Made by a program: the position numbers and the translations under genes | Shown: positions 1 to 8,483 of the stretch, one piece after another | How the letters are laid out: every line of letters starts with the position of its first letter | How positions within the stretch are numbered: position 1 is the first letter of the stretch | The notes under the pieces: generated by a model | What the model was told of the DNA's origin: nothing | The model's database searches: none | The model's input: the letters and a program-made list of their open reading frames with translations, nothing else | From: Mesorhizobium sp. YIM 152430 | Lineage (GTDB): Bacteria > Pseudomonadota > Alphaproteobacteria > Rhizobiales > Rhizobiaceae | Length of the DNA stretch: 64,000 bases | Direction: 5' to 3' | NCBI RefSeq assembly: GCF_029210365.1 | Contig: NZ_JARGES010000043.1 | Coordinates: 248,001 to 312,000, forward strand

Positions 1-398
1 AGACGGGATCGAACCCATCGAAGGCGCAAGCGCACACGTTGCTCGCCCCGCAGCTCGCGCTTGAAGCGGCACTGCTGACGCGAGGAGCTTTCGGCGATAT
101 CGGCGCGGCGATGCCGGCCGAACTGGCCTATGTCCGCCTGAAGCCCAATGGCAAGGTCGATCACGACCCGATTCACGAGTTGAAGGGCGTAAACAAGTCC
201 ATCAAGTCCGGACCGGAACTGGCGCAGGAAGCGTGGGAGCGGCTCGAGAAGCTTGTCGCGCACTATCAGCGGCTGGAAGCCGGCTATCGTTCGCGCGCGC
301 TGCCCTTTAGGGAGGGTGACGTCAGCGGCAATTACGACCACCTCGCCCGCGTTCTCGAATGGTCCGCCGGCGGCGACGAGGGAGCAAGCGAGGAATGA
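1..398 (+). CDS. addB: AddB, C-terminal fragment (helicase-exonuclease subunit)
   Basis: Only the last ~132 codons are in the window; the frame is open from base 3 and stops with TGA at 396-398. AddB is the partner of AddA in the alphaproteobacterial double-strand break end-resection nuclease, the functional counterpart of RecBCD. The visible part matches the C-terminal nuclease region of the family, including the stretch LAPQLALEAALL that precedes the end of AddB. It overlaps the addA start in an ATGA arrangement, as expected for the translationally coupled addBA pair. The catalytic motifs and iron-sulfur cysteines lie mostly outside the window. The identification rests on this fragment plus the adjacent addA. 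Confidence 0.9.
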   Translation, partial: TGSNPSKAQAHTLLAPQLALEAALLTRGAFGDIGAAMPAELAYVRLKPNGKVDHDPIHELKGVNKSIKSGPELAQEAWERLEKLVAHYQRLEAGYRSRALPFREGDVSGNYDHLARVLEWSAGGDEGASEE

Positions 399-3300
399 AA
401 TTCCCCTTCGTCGTCCCCGAAACGACCATCAGCGACCAGGCCCGCGCATCCGATCCGAAAAACTCGGCCTGGGTCTCCGCAAATGCCGGGTCGGGCAAGA
501 CGCATGTTCTGTCGCAGCGCGTGATCCGGCTCCTGCTCGAAGGCACCGACCCGTCACGCATTCTTTGCCTGACCTATACGCGGGCGGCGGCGGCGAACAT
601 GTCGAACCGCGTCTTCGAGATACTGGGTTCCTGGACGGCACTCGACGACGGGGCGCTGGCAGGGAAAATCAGGGAACTCGACCGGCGCGAGCCGACGCGC
701 GAGCGACTGGTCCGGGCCCGGCGGCTCTTCGCCGAGGCGCTCGAGACGCCTGGCGGACTCAAGATCCAGACCATTCACGCCTTCTGCGAGGCGATCCTGC
801 ACCAGTTTCCGCTGGAAGCGAATGTGGCCGGGCATTTTGAACTGCTCGACAACCAGATGGAAGCCGCTCTTGTCGCCGAAGCGCGCCGCTTGATGATCGC
901 CGGCGCGTCCGGCGGCAACGAGCCGGAACTGGCGGAGGCCTTTGCCGACATCCTCGACATCGGCGGTGAAGCGGGGCTCGAAGGACTTTTGGGCGCCATC
1001 GTCCGCCGCCGCGAGGACCTGCGGTCCTTCGTCGATCAGGTCGGCCCGGCGCCGGAAAACCATGCGCCTCTTTTCGCCGCCTTCGGTTTCGCGGGGGGCG
1101 AGACGGCCGACGACATCCTGGCAGATGTCTGGCCGGACGGGTATTTCGGCCGGCCAATGGCCGCGCGCTTCTCAGAGCGTGCATTTGCCGCCGGCAAGGT
1201 CAAGGCGCAGCAATTCGCCGACGATCTCTTCGCGGCCTGTGATGCCGGCGATGCGGAAGCCTGTCTTCAAGCCCTGCGCAAGACCTTTCTGACGAAGAAG
1301 GGGCAGGTTTACGAGCCGCGCTCCACGAAGCAAATTCTCGCCAAGGGCGTGGCCGAGCATTTTGATGGTTTCGACGACGAGTTCGCGCGCATGGCGGCTG
1401 CGGTGCAGGCGGCGCTCGACCGGGCCGCATTGCTGGCGATGCTCAAGGCGTCGCGATCCGCGCTGATCGTCGCCGACTGGCTGATCGCGCGCTACGAGCG
1501 GCTGAAGAGCGCGCGCGGCTTTCTCGACTTCAACGACCTGATCCGGCGCACGGCGTCGCTGCTTGCGCGGCAGGGTGCCGGCGCCTGGGTCCACTACAAG
1601 CTCGACAAGGGAATCGACCACATCCTGCTCGACGAGGCGCAGGATACGAGTCCCGAGCAGTGGCGCGTCGTCAAGCGGCTCGCCGACGAGTTCTTTGCCG
1701 GCCAGGGTGCGCGAGACATCGAACGCACCGTTTTTGCGGTCGGCGACGAGAAGCAGTCGATCTATTCCTTCCAGGGCGCCGAGCCGGAGGCGTTCGCGGT
1801 TGCAGGACATGAATTCGCGAGACATGTCGAGGCGGCCGAGCGCAGCTTCGAGCGGGTGCGGCTCAGCCATTCCTTTCGCTCGACGCAGGACGTGCTGTCG
1901 GCAGTCGATCTTGTCTTCGCGCGGCCCGAAACGCGCAAAGGTCTGACGCGCGACATCGAGGACATCCGGCACAGTGCGATCCGCACCGATGCGCCGGGAC
2001 AGGTCGAGGTTTGGCCGTCGCTAGCCCCGCAGGACGTCGAGGCGCCGGACGACTGGACGCAGGCGATCGACCATACTTCGGCACCGGCCGCCAGGCTTGC
2101 CGAACTGATCGCCAGGAGGGTAGCGGGCTGGCTGGCGAAGGGCGAACCGATCCCCGGTCGCAACCGGCGCATGATGGCGGGCGACGTGATGGTTCTGGTG
2201 CGCAAGCGCGGCAGTTTCGTCCATGCGCTGTCGCGTGAACTGAAGAACCGCCATGTGCCGGTGGCGGGTGCGGACAGGCTCGTCCTTGCCGATCACATCG
2301 CGGTGCAGGATCTGATGGCGATCGGGCGCTTCGCGCTCCAGCCGGACGATGATCTTTCGCTGGCCGCGCTTTTGAAAAGCCCGATATTCGGCGTCTGCGA
2401 AGAAAAGCTGATGGAGATCGCCCATCACCGCAGGGGATCGCTTCATGCCGCGATCCGAACAGCCAGCGAAACCGATGTCGAACTGAAGCTCGTCCGCGAT
2501 CAATTGCAGACCTGGCGCGACGAGGTCGGCTTCATGCCGGCCTTCGAATTCTATGGGCGCGTGCTGGGACGTGATGCCGGCCGCGCACGCATTGTCGCAC
2601 GGCTCGGACCGGAGGCCGGCGATGTGGTGGACGAGTTCCTGAGCTTTTGCCTTGCCGCCGAGCGCAGCGGCGCGGCCGGGCTCGAGGCGGTGCTGGCCCT
2701 GCTCGACGACGGCGGACCGGAGATCAAGCGCGAGATGGACCCGTCGCGGGGCGAGGTGCGGATCATGACCGCGCACGCTTCCAAGGGGCTGGAGGCGCCG
2801 GTGGTCTTCCTCGTCGACAGCGGTGCGGCGCCTTTTTCCGACAGCCATCTGCCGACCCTGATTCCCTTCGACCCGCCGCGCGGTCTGTGGCGGGGGCCGG
2901 GATTTCTGTGGCGCACCGGCGGCGAGACCAACAATGCGTTCGTGCGGCAGGTGGCGACGATGGTGCGCGAAAAGGCGGAAGAGGAATATCGCCGGCTGCT
3001 CTATGTCGGCATGACGCGCGCGGAGGATCGCCTGATCGTCTGCGGATTTCAGGGCAAGCGCGCGCCGGCGGACCTGACCTGGCATAAGATGGTGAGCGAA
3101 GCGCTCGGGGCCTCGGCGCATTCGCGCACCGAGCTGCATTCCGTGTCGGGCGACGAGATCATGGTCTATCGCGAAACGCCGCGCCGTCCGGTAGCGCTGG
3201 AGACGGATGGAACGGAAGCCCTGACCGGCGTTCCGGCATTGCCGGCCGCCCTGCGTGCGGCGCTGCCGCCGATGCCGATCCTTCCCCGACCACTAGCGCC

Positions 3301-3916
3301 GTCCGGTGTCGGCGCCGTGATCGAGCCGGCGAGCGAGCCGACAGCGACGCAAGCCTCGCCTATCTTCACGGCGGAGGCCGAACCATCGCGGGCACTCGAA
3401 CGCGGCTCGGCGATCCATCGCCTGCTGCAATCCCTGCCGGATGTGGCGCAGGCCGAGCGCCAATCGTCGGCCAGACGCTATCTCGACCGGCTCGGCGATG
3501 GCTGGAGCGCAGACGAGCGTGAAATGATGTGGCGCCAGATCGAGACGATCCTCGACGATGCGGCCTTTGCCGGCGTCTTCGCTTCGGGGTCGCGCGCGGA
3601 AGTCTCGATCATGGGACGTGTGAGGATCGGCGGCGCTGAACGGGCGGTTTCCGGCAAGATCGACCGGCTGGTCGTAACCGATGCCGAAGTCCTGATCGTC
3701 GACTACAAGACCAACCGTCCGCCGCCGCGCCGCCTTGTCGATGTACCGCCCGGCTATGTGGCGCAGCTTGCGCTTTATCGTGAGTTGCTGCGGTCGCTCT
3801 ATCCCGATCACGCAATTCGCGCCGCGCTGCTTTTCACCGAGGCGCCGATTCTGATCGATGTGCCGGAGGATGCGATGGACGCAATTCTTGCATCCCTTGC
3901 GGGTGAGGCAGTTTAG
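395..3916 (+). CDS. addA: AddA, double-strand break repair helicase-nuclease
   Basis: The protein has 1173 residues, a normal length for alphaproteobacterial AddA. It is the UvrD-type helicase and nuclease subunit that processes DNA ends for RecA loading. The Walker A motif NAGSGKTH is near residue 30. Helicase motifs LLDEAQDTSPEQW and VGDEKQSIYSFQGAEP lie in the middle, and the RecB-type nuclease core GKIDRL...VDYKTNRPPP is near residue 1100. I chose the ATG at 395 because it overlaps the addB stop as ATGA and gives the usual MKFPFVVPETT-like N-terminus; an in-frame upstream start at 359 would add 12 arginine-rich residues inside addB. The gene ends convergently, its TAG interlocked with the stop of the minus-strand gene at 3913. 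Confidence 0.96.
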   Translation: MKFPFVVPETTISDQARASDPKNSAWVSANAGSGKTHVLSQRVIRLLLEGTDPSRILCLTYTRAAAANMSNRVFEILGSWTALDDGALAGKIRELDRREPTRERLVRARRLFAEALETPGGLKIQTIHAFCEAILHQFPLEANVAGHFELLDNQMEAALVAEARRLMIAGASGGNEPELAEAFADILDIGGEAGLEGLLGAIVRRREDLRSFVDQVGPAPENHAPLFAAFGFAGGETADDILADVWPDGYFGRPMAARFSERAFAAGKVKAQQFADDLFAACDAGDAEACLQALRKTFLTKKGQVYEPRSTKQILAKGVAEHFDGFDDEFARMAAAVQAALDRAALLAMLKASRSALIVADWLIARYERLKSARGFLDFNDLIRRTASLLARQGAGAWVHYKLDKGIDHILLDEAQDTSPEQWRVVKRLADEFFAGQGARDIERTVFAVGDEKQSIYSFQGAEPEAFAVAGHEFARHVEAAERSFERVRLSHSFRSTQDVLSAVDLVFARPETRKGLTRDIEDIRHSAIRTDAPGQVEVWPSLAPQDVEAPDDWTQAIDHTSAPAARLAELIARRVAGWLAKGEPIPGRNRRMMAGDVMVLVRKRGSFVHALSRELKNRHVPVAGADRLVLADHIAVQDLMAIGRFALQPDDDLSLAALLKSPIFGVCEEKLMEIAHHRRGSLHAAIRTASETDVELKLVRDQLQTWRDEVGFMPAFEFYGRVLGRDAGRARIVARLGPEAGDVVDEFLSFCLAAERSGAAGLEAVLALLDDGGPEIKREMDPSRGEVRIMTAHASKGLEAPVVFLVDSGAAPFSDSHLPTLIPFDPPRGLWRGPGFLWRTGGETNNAFVRQVATMVREKAEEEYRRLLYVGMTRAEDRLIVCGFQGKRAPADLTWHKMVSEALGASAHSRTELHSVSGDEIMVYRETPRRPVALETDGTEALTGVPALPAALRAALPPMPILPRPLAPSGVGAVIEPASEPTATQASPIFTAEAEPSRALERGSAIHRLLQSLPDVAQAERQSSARRYLDRLGDGWSADEREMMWRQIETILDDAAFAGVFASGSRAEVSIMGRVRIGGAERAVSGKIDRLVVTDAEVLIVDYKTNRPPPRRLVDVPPGYVAQLALYRELLRSLYPDHAIRAALLFTEAPILIDVPEDAMDAILASLAGEAV

Positions 3917-4731
3917 AGCCGGAAATCGCAATCGATGATGATGTCGCTCGCCAGCCCGTAAACGCGGGCGCGGGGACGTCTGGCCTGCGCCAGAAGCGAG
4001 ATCGGACTGGTCGTCAGACCAGGCGGACCGGCTCCGATGATGAGAGGTGCGATCCCCACATGCAGCCGGTCGACCAGATCCGCATCCATGAAATGTCCGA
4101 TCGTGATGCCGCCGCCCTCGATCATGATGCGCCGGAAACCGCGCTCGATCAGGCCGGCAATGATCGAGACCGCGTCCAGCCCTTCGGCGGACGAGGCGAC
4201 CTTGAGCGTATCGACGCCGACCGGGCGATCGCGGTCGCCGGCCTGAACGACGAGGCAGCGCTCGCCTTCCAGCATTGCGGCCGAATCCTGAAGACGTCCG
4301 CGCGGATCGATGACCACGCGCACCGGATTGTCGCCCCTGACGAGGCGGACGGTCAGTCGCGGGTTGTCTTGGATCGCCGTGTTGGCGCCGACGATGACGC
4401 AATCGGCGAGCGCCCGGCAGCGATGCAGATGTTTGAGGCCCTCCATGCCCGACACGTCCGCGGCATCGCCGTCTATGGTCGCGACCCGGCCGTCGAGCGA
4501 CTGACCGATCTGCGCGAAGACCAGCGGCTGGTCGTTTCGGCCGAGAAGCGGTGCGTAGAGTGCCCAGGCGGCGCGTTCGGCTGGCGTCCAGTCGGAATGC
4601 GCGCCGACCGTGCGGTCCTTGCGGGCCGCAAGCAGCCGATCCCAGACGCGATCGGTGACCGTGGCCGTCGCGACCGGCATGTCGGCATCGCCCGCTGCCC
4701 CGCTGGTCTCGACGCGCTCATGCTGGTTCAT
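3913..4731 (-). CDS. RibD C-terminal-domain reductase (pyrimidine/pteridine reductase-like)
   Basis: The 272-residue protein carries one RibD C-terminal (dihydrofolate-reductase-like) domain from about residue 70. Signature segments are QSLDGRVA, ADCVIVGANTAIQDNPRLTVR-type sequence and the late IEGGG loop, all of which look intact. There is no deaminase domain, so it is not a full riboflavin RibD. The family reduces ribosylamino-pyrimidines or related pterin-like rings with NADPH. The ATG at 4731 overlaps the end of the upstream sulfatase-like gene by 14 bp, placing it last in a four-gene operon. Its co-location with a pterin-synthase-fold gene suggests a pteridine-like substrate, which is inference. 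A longer upstream frame exists but would sit deep inside the preceding gene. Confidence 0.8.
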   Translation of the reverse strand: MNQHERVETSGAAGDADMPVATATVTDRVWDRLLAARKDRTVGAHSDWTPAERAAWALYAPLLGRNDQPLVFAQIGQSLDGRVATIDGDAADVSGMEGLKHLHRCRALADCVIVGANTAIQDNPRLTVRLVRGDNPVRVVIDPRGRLQDSAAMLEGERCLVVQAGDRDRPVGVDTLKVASSAEGLDAVSIIAGLIERGFRRIMIEGGGITIGHFMDADLVDRLHVGIAPLIIGAGPPGLTTSPISLLAQARRPRARVYGLASDIIIDCDFRL

Positions 4732-6346
4732 CGCTATCCATTTCCTCCCACATCGGCGTATCGAACGCATCCACGAAACGCTTGCGGAATTCGTCCATCC
4801 GCCATACGGGCGCATCGGGTCCGGGCACCGCGCCGCTTTCGAACGACCAACCTTCGATTGAATCCAATGTGGCGCTGTCGCCGATGAAGTGAACGGGGAC
4901 GTCGCGATTTTGTTCGTTGCCGGAGACGAAGACCGCAGGCTGGTGGTCGCCGAGGACGACGATGAGCGGCGCCGGCCGCCCCTGCCGCTCGACGAAGGAG
5001 GCGACGGTCCGCAGCGAATAGTCGATCGACAGGCCAAATTGCGCACGCACGCGGTCGTGGTCGCGCCAGAGCGTCTCCGGGCTGTCGCCGGCCAGTGCCT
5101 GCGGGTTGAAGATCGTGCCGTCGCCGATCACGTCCCAGTCCACCAACTCCGGGATCGGCGTCCAGGGTGCGTGCGAAGAAATCAATGCGATCTCGGCGAA
5201 GACCGGCTTTCGATCCGGCTCGTCGAGCACCAGCCGCTCGAAGGCCGAAAGCGTGTACTGGTCGGGCATCGTGACCCAGTTGAAGGGCAAACCGCGATAG
5301 CCCAGATCGTCCTTCGCCAGAATCCGGTCATAGCCGAAATAGCTTCCCTCCGGCCACGCCATGGTGATGGCGGGCATCACCGCCACGCTATGCCAGCCGG
5401 CATCCGACGCAAGCGCCATCAGCGATCGGCGTGAACTGGCGAGCAAGGCGCGGTAGCGGCCCTGGCTGTCGATCCACAGGCCCGAAAGGATGCTGGCATG
5501 GGCAAGCCAGCTCTGCCCGCCGACCATGGGCGCGGTCATATAGGCCGAGCGAATCTCGAGGCCGGTCCTTTCGGCCGCCCGTTCCAATTCGCCGAGAGCC
5601 GATTTCGTCGATGTCGCATAAAGGGGGTTTTCGAGCGTCGACCTGCCATAGGATTCGATGAAGACAAGGAACACGTCGCGTCCTGCAAGACCCTGCATCA
5701 AGGGCCGGCCGGCAGGAACTGCGACGTCGTCCGACCGGGCTTCGACTTCGAGGCTGGCGATCTGGGCCTGAGCCGACCGGGCCGCCGAAACATGCGTCGC
5801 GAGAAGCTCGCTCGATGCGGTCGAGGCGCGGTCGGTCAGCACCAGCGCGCCGGCGAAGATGAGCAGGATCGCCACGGTTGGAACCGTGCGCCGTGCCGAC
5901 AGGCGCGCGAGGACGCCGGTCGCCCACCAGATCGCAGCGACGGCGCCGGCAAGCGCCAGCACCCCGGCGGCGAGATAGAGGCTCGCCGCCAATGCTCCGC
6001 TCGTTCCCGTGGCCAACATCCAGCCCGCGTGCAGCAGCGGAAGGTCGTAGGCGAAGTTGAAGGGCCGGTTGAGCGAGGCATGGAGGCCGAGATCGGCGCA
6101 TTTGACAAGCAGCGCGATGCCGAGCAGAGCTGTGAAAACGCCGCGCAGAGCCGACAGGGCCCGGTGATTGCGCGGAAGTACCGCGAGAAGGCCGGCGATC
6201 AGCGCGAGTTCGACCGGGAAACGCGCCATATGAGCGAGATTGGCGTCCTGCGGACGCGACGGCATCGCGAGGATGGCAAAGACGAGCGCGCAGGCGGCTG
6301 CGATCACCAGCAGGCGCGGCCGCTCAGACTGTCGCTTTGCGTGCAT
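4718..6346 (-). CDS. Membrane sulfatase / phosphoglycerol-transferase family protein
   Basis: The 542-residue protein has about five hydrophobic segments in the first ~190 residues, followed by an extracytoplasmic alkaline-phosphatase/sulfatase-fold domain. The domain begins with the metal-binding FIESYG segment and ends with the GDHQP segment typical of LtaS/OpgB/EptA-like enzymes; MVGGQSWLAHASI is the likely nucleophile region. Such enzymes move phosphoglycerol or phosphoethanolamine groups, or hydrolyse phospho- or sulfo-esters, on the periplasmic face. The ATG at 6346 has a strong AGGAGA 7 bases upstream and was preferred to an in-frame ATG at 6388 further inside the FkbM gene. It sits between FkbM and RibD-like genes with overlaps on both sides. 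The exact substrate cannot be read from the sequence. Confidence 0.8.
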   Translation of the reverse strand: MHAKRQSERPRLLVIAAACALVFAILAMPSRPQDANLAHMARFPVELALIAGLLAVLPRNHRALSALRGVFTALLGIALLVKCADLGLHASLNRPFNFAYDLPLLHAGWMLATGTSGALAASLYLAAGVLALAGAVAAIWWATGVLARLSARRTVPTVAILLIFAGALVLTDRASTASSELLATHVSAARSAQAQIASLEVEARSDDVAVPAGRPLMQGLAGRDVFLVFIESYGRSTLENPLYATSTKSALGELERAAERTGLEIRSAYMTAPMVGGQSWLAHASILSGLWIDSQGRYRALLASSRRSLMALASDAGWHSVAVMPAITMAWPEGSYFGYDRILAKDDLGYRGLPFNWVTMPDQYTLSAFERLVLDEPDRKPVFAEIALISSHAPWTPIPELVDWDVIGDGTIFNPQALAGDSPETLWRDHDRVRAQFGLSIDYSLRTVASFVERQGRPAPLIVVLGDHQPAVFVSGNEQNRDVPVHFIGDSATLDSIEGWSFESGAVPGPDAPVWRMDEFRKRFVDAFDTPMWEEMDSDEPA

Positions 6347-7067
6347 AGACGTCTCCTGAGCGGCCCTTGTCGATTGCGGCTGCGACATGAGTGCGGATGG
6401 CTGCTGCGCCGACCCATCGCGGCGACAGGAACCGCAGTTTTTCGCCGGTCATCAGGTTGAATTCGTAGGTGCCGAGCTTTTCGAGCCGAGCGATGCAGGC
6501 TTCAGCAACGTCGGCCATCGCCGGCAGGAATTCGAAGGCGAGTGCCCGAACCGGTCGCGAAAGCCCGGCAAGAACCTGATCCTCGAAACCTTCGACATCG
6601 ATTTTGATGAAGGCCGGCTCGCCATGCGCGCAGATCAGTGCATCGAGCGTCGTCACCTCGATTTGCGTCGTTTCGTCCCAGACAACGGCATCGAAGCCTG
6701 AATCCCCCTTCACGGCGCTGTCGATATCGGCGCGCAGGGAGGAAACGGTCGGATGAAGGCTCGAAACCGACATCGACGAGCGACCGATACGCGGTCCGGC
6801 GGCGAGCGGAAGGACCGTGATGTCGGTCGGCAAGGTGCGTTTCAGGAAGCTGTAGAAAAGCGGCTGCGGCTCGAGCGTGACCACCTTCGCGCCGGTGCGG
6901 CGAAGCGCACGCGACCGGTTTCCGACATGCCCGCCAATGTCGAAGGCGACGTCTCCCGGTCCGGCGAACTGACGGTAGAACCGCCCTGTCCGGCCAATCC
7001 GGTGGGGGCGCGAATAATAGATGAGCAGTGAACGCGCGAGGCCCGCCGCGCTGCGCAGGCCGCTCAT
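6324..7067 (-). CDS. FkbM-family SAM-dependent methyltransferase
   Basis: The 247-residue cytosolic protein has a class I methyltransferase start (FDIGGHVGNRSRAL, SAM-binding loop, then VTLEPQP) and the FkbM hallmark FIKIDVEGFEDQVLAGL around residue 155. FkbM proteins O-methylate sugars or small molecules and are common in glycoconjugate loci. The ATG at 7067 overlaps the stop of the upstream CDP-alcohol phosphatidyltransferase as ATGA, which decides the start; an in-frame start at 7322 would lie entirely within that gene. The 3-prime end overlaps the sulfatase-like gene by 23 bp. Methylation of the glycolipid-like product of this cluster is the natural guess but is not shown by the sequence. 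Confidence 0.85.
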   Translation of the reverse strand: MSGLRSAAGLARSLLIYYSRPHRIGRTGRFYRQFAGPGDVAFDIGGHVGNRSRALRRTGAKVVTLEPQPLFYSFLKRTLPTDITVLPLAAGPRIGRSSMSVSSLHPTVSSLRADIDSAVKGDSGFDAVVWDETTQIEVTTLDALICAHGEPAFIKIDVEGFEDQVLAGLSRPVRALAFEFLPAMADVAEACIARLEKLGTYEFNLMTGEKLRFLSPRWVGAAAIRTHVAAAIDKGRSGDVYARKATV

Positions 7068-7810
7068 GCTTCCACCGGCTGGCGCAGGAGATGGCGGATA
7101 TCGACGGCGAAGGACCAGGTGAGGAGAGCAAGGGCGGTGGCTGCGATCCAGACCGAATGCGGCGGCTGGATCTGCGGCAGGAGAAGCAGGCCGAGCGCGG
7201 CGATCTGCACGACGCAGACGGCCTTGCGGCGCATCGATTCCGGCAACGGCGCCTCCAGCTTCGGCGTCAGTCGGCCGGCGAAGAAGAAGGCGTAGCGCAT
7301 CGCGCCGATCATGAGCACCCACGCTCCCGCCTTGTCGTGGGCGAAGGCGAGCGCGGACAGGACGAGGACGAAGAGCGCGTCGATTTCGAGATCGAAGCGT
7401 GCGCCGAAGGTCGAGGCGAGGCCGGTGCGCCGCGCCAGCCAGCCATCGACGCCGTCGAGCGCCAGGATGACGAAGGCGAGGCCGCCGATTAGTAGAGCCG
7501 CATCGCCGCTCGGTGCCGGCGCAAAAAGCGTGGCGGCGATCAAGGCGACCAGTCCGGCGCGCATCAGCGTCACCGCATTGGCCGCACCGAACGCCTTATG
7601 CGGATGGCTGGCGGCGATGCGCGTGATGATGCAGGCGGCGACGACGAGATAGAGCACGATGCTGGCCGCTCCCCAGCCCAGGCCGAGCGCATCGAAACCC
7701 ATGGCGGCGAGCGCGGTGGCAGCGCCGATGCCCTGAACCCAAAGACCGGTTTGGGCCGCAAGACCGTGCGGCGCGCCAATTCCGGCAGTTCGGGTCGATG
7801 TGATCGTCAT
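7064..7810 (-). CDS. CDP-alcohol phosphatidyltransferase family membrane protein
   Basis: The 248-residue multi-pass membrane protein contains the full CDP-alcohol phosphotransferase motif D-G-x2-A-R-x8-G-x3-D-x3-D, read as DGWLARRTGLASTFGARFD followed by LEID. All catalytic aspartates are present. The family replaces CMP in a CDP-linked lipid or alcohol with a hydroxyl acceptor, as in phosphatidylglycerol-phosphate or phosphatidylinositol synthesis. An extra ~70-residue hydrophobic N-terminal section precedes the core. It heads the operon running to 3913 and diverges from the cytochrome b561 gene across 127 bp. Housekeeping PgsA or Pcs could look similar, but the neighbourhood points to a dedicated role. 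Confidence 0.85.
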   Translation of the reverse strand: MTITSTRTAGIGAPHGLAAQTGLWVQGIGAATALAAMGFDALGLGWGAASIVLYLVVAACIITRIAASHPHKAFGAANAVTLMRAGLVALIAATLFAPAPSGDAALLIGGLAFVILALDGVDGWLARRTGLASTFGARFDLEIDALFVLVLSALAFAHDKAGAWVLMIGAMRYAFFFAGRLTPKLEAPLPESMRRKAVCVVQIAALGLLLLPQIQPPHSVWIAATALALLTWSFAVDIRHLLRQPVEA

Positions 7811-7937
7811 GTCGTGCTCCCGGCCTTCGAATATGGCGCGTGCTTTGCCGGCTGCAAGCCCTCCATTCGCTCTAGACCTTTGACTTTGCTCAACTCTGCG
7901 TCATTCTCTTCTCGTCTCACTGGGATGAAATACGACG

Positions 7938-8483
7938 ATGGGCTACGATCGGATGTCACGCATCCTGCACTGGCTGACCGCACTGATCGTTCTGGCGATG
8001 ATTCCGGTTGGCCTGGTGATGACGAATGTCGACGACCGGGCGATTCAGGATCCGCTTTTCATCTTCCACAAGAATGCCGGCGCGCTGTTGATCGTCCTGA
8101 TCGCCCTGAGGCTTGCCTGGCGCGCGACCCATCGCGCGCCGCCCCTGCCCGACAGCCTGCCTGCGATCCAGAAATTCGCGGCGCGAGGAACGCATGTCAT
8201 ACTGTATCTGATGCTGATCGTGATGGCGGTGAGCGGCTATGTGCGGGTCAGGGCCGGCGGATTCCCCGTCGAGATGCTGGATGCGATCGGATTGCCCCAT
8301 TTTGTTCCGCGTGACGATGCTCTAGCCGAGACGGCGAAATCCATCCATGCGCGCGCCAAGTTCGGCATCGGCCTGTTCCTTGTCCTGCATGTTGGCGCAG
8401 CCGCCTATCACGGTCTCGTTCGCCGCGATGGCGTCTTTTCGCGTATGTGGCCGCCTACGGCCTCGCCAACGCGAGTTCCTTGA
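7938..8483 (+). CDS. Cytochrome b561-type membrane protein
   Basis: The 181-residue protein starts MGYDRMSRILHWLTA and has four predicted transmembrane helices. The histidines expected for two b-type hemes in the bacterial b561/YceJ family are in RILHW, IFHKNAG, RGTHVILY and VLHVGAAAYH. It would shuttle electrons between quinol and a periplasmic or membrane acceptor. It is the only plus-strand gene between the two minus-strand operons here. Its last 29 bp overlap the end of the convergent FAD oxidoreductase gene. The physiological partner is unknown; the adjacent oxidoreductase is a candidate only by position. Confidence 0.88.
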   Translation: MGYDRMSRILHWLTALIVLAMIPVGLVMTNVDDRAIQDPLFIFHKNAGALLIVLIALRLAWRATHRAPPLPDSLPAIQKFAARGTHVILYLMLIVMAVSGYVRVRAGGFPVEMLDAIGLPHFVPRDDALAETAKSIHARAKFGIGLFLVLHVGAAAYHGLVRRDGVFSRMWPPTASPTRVP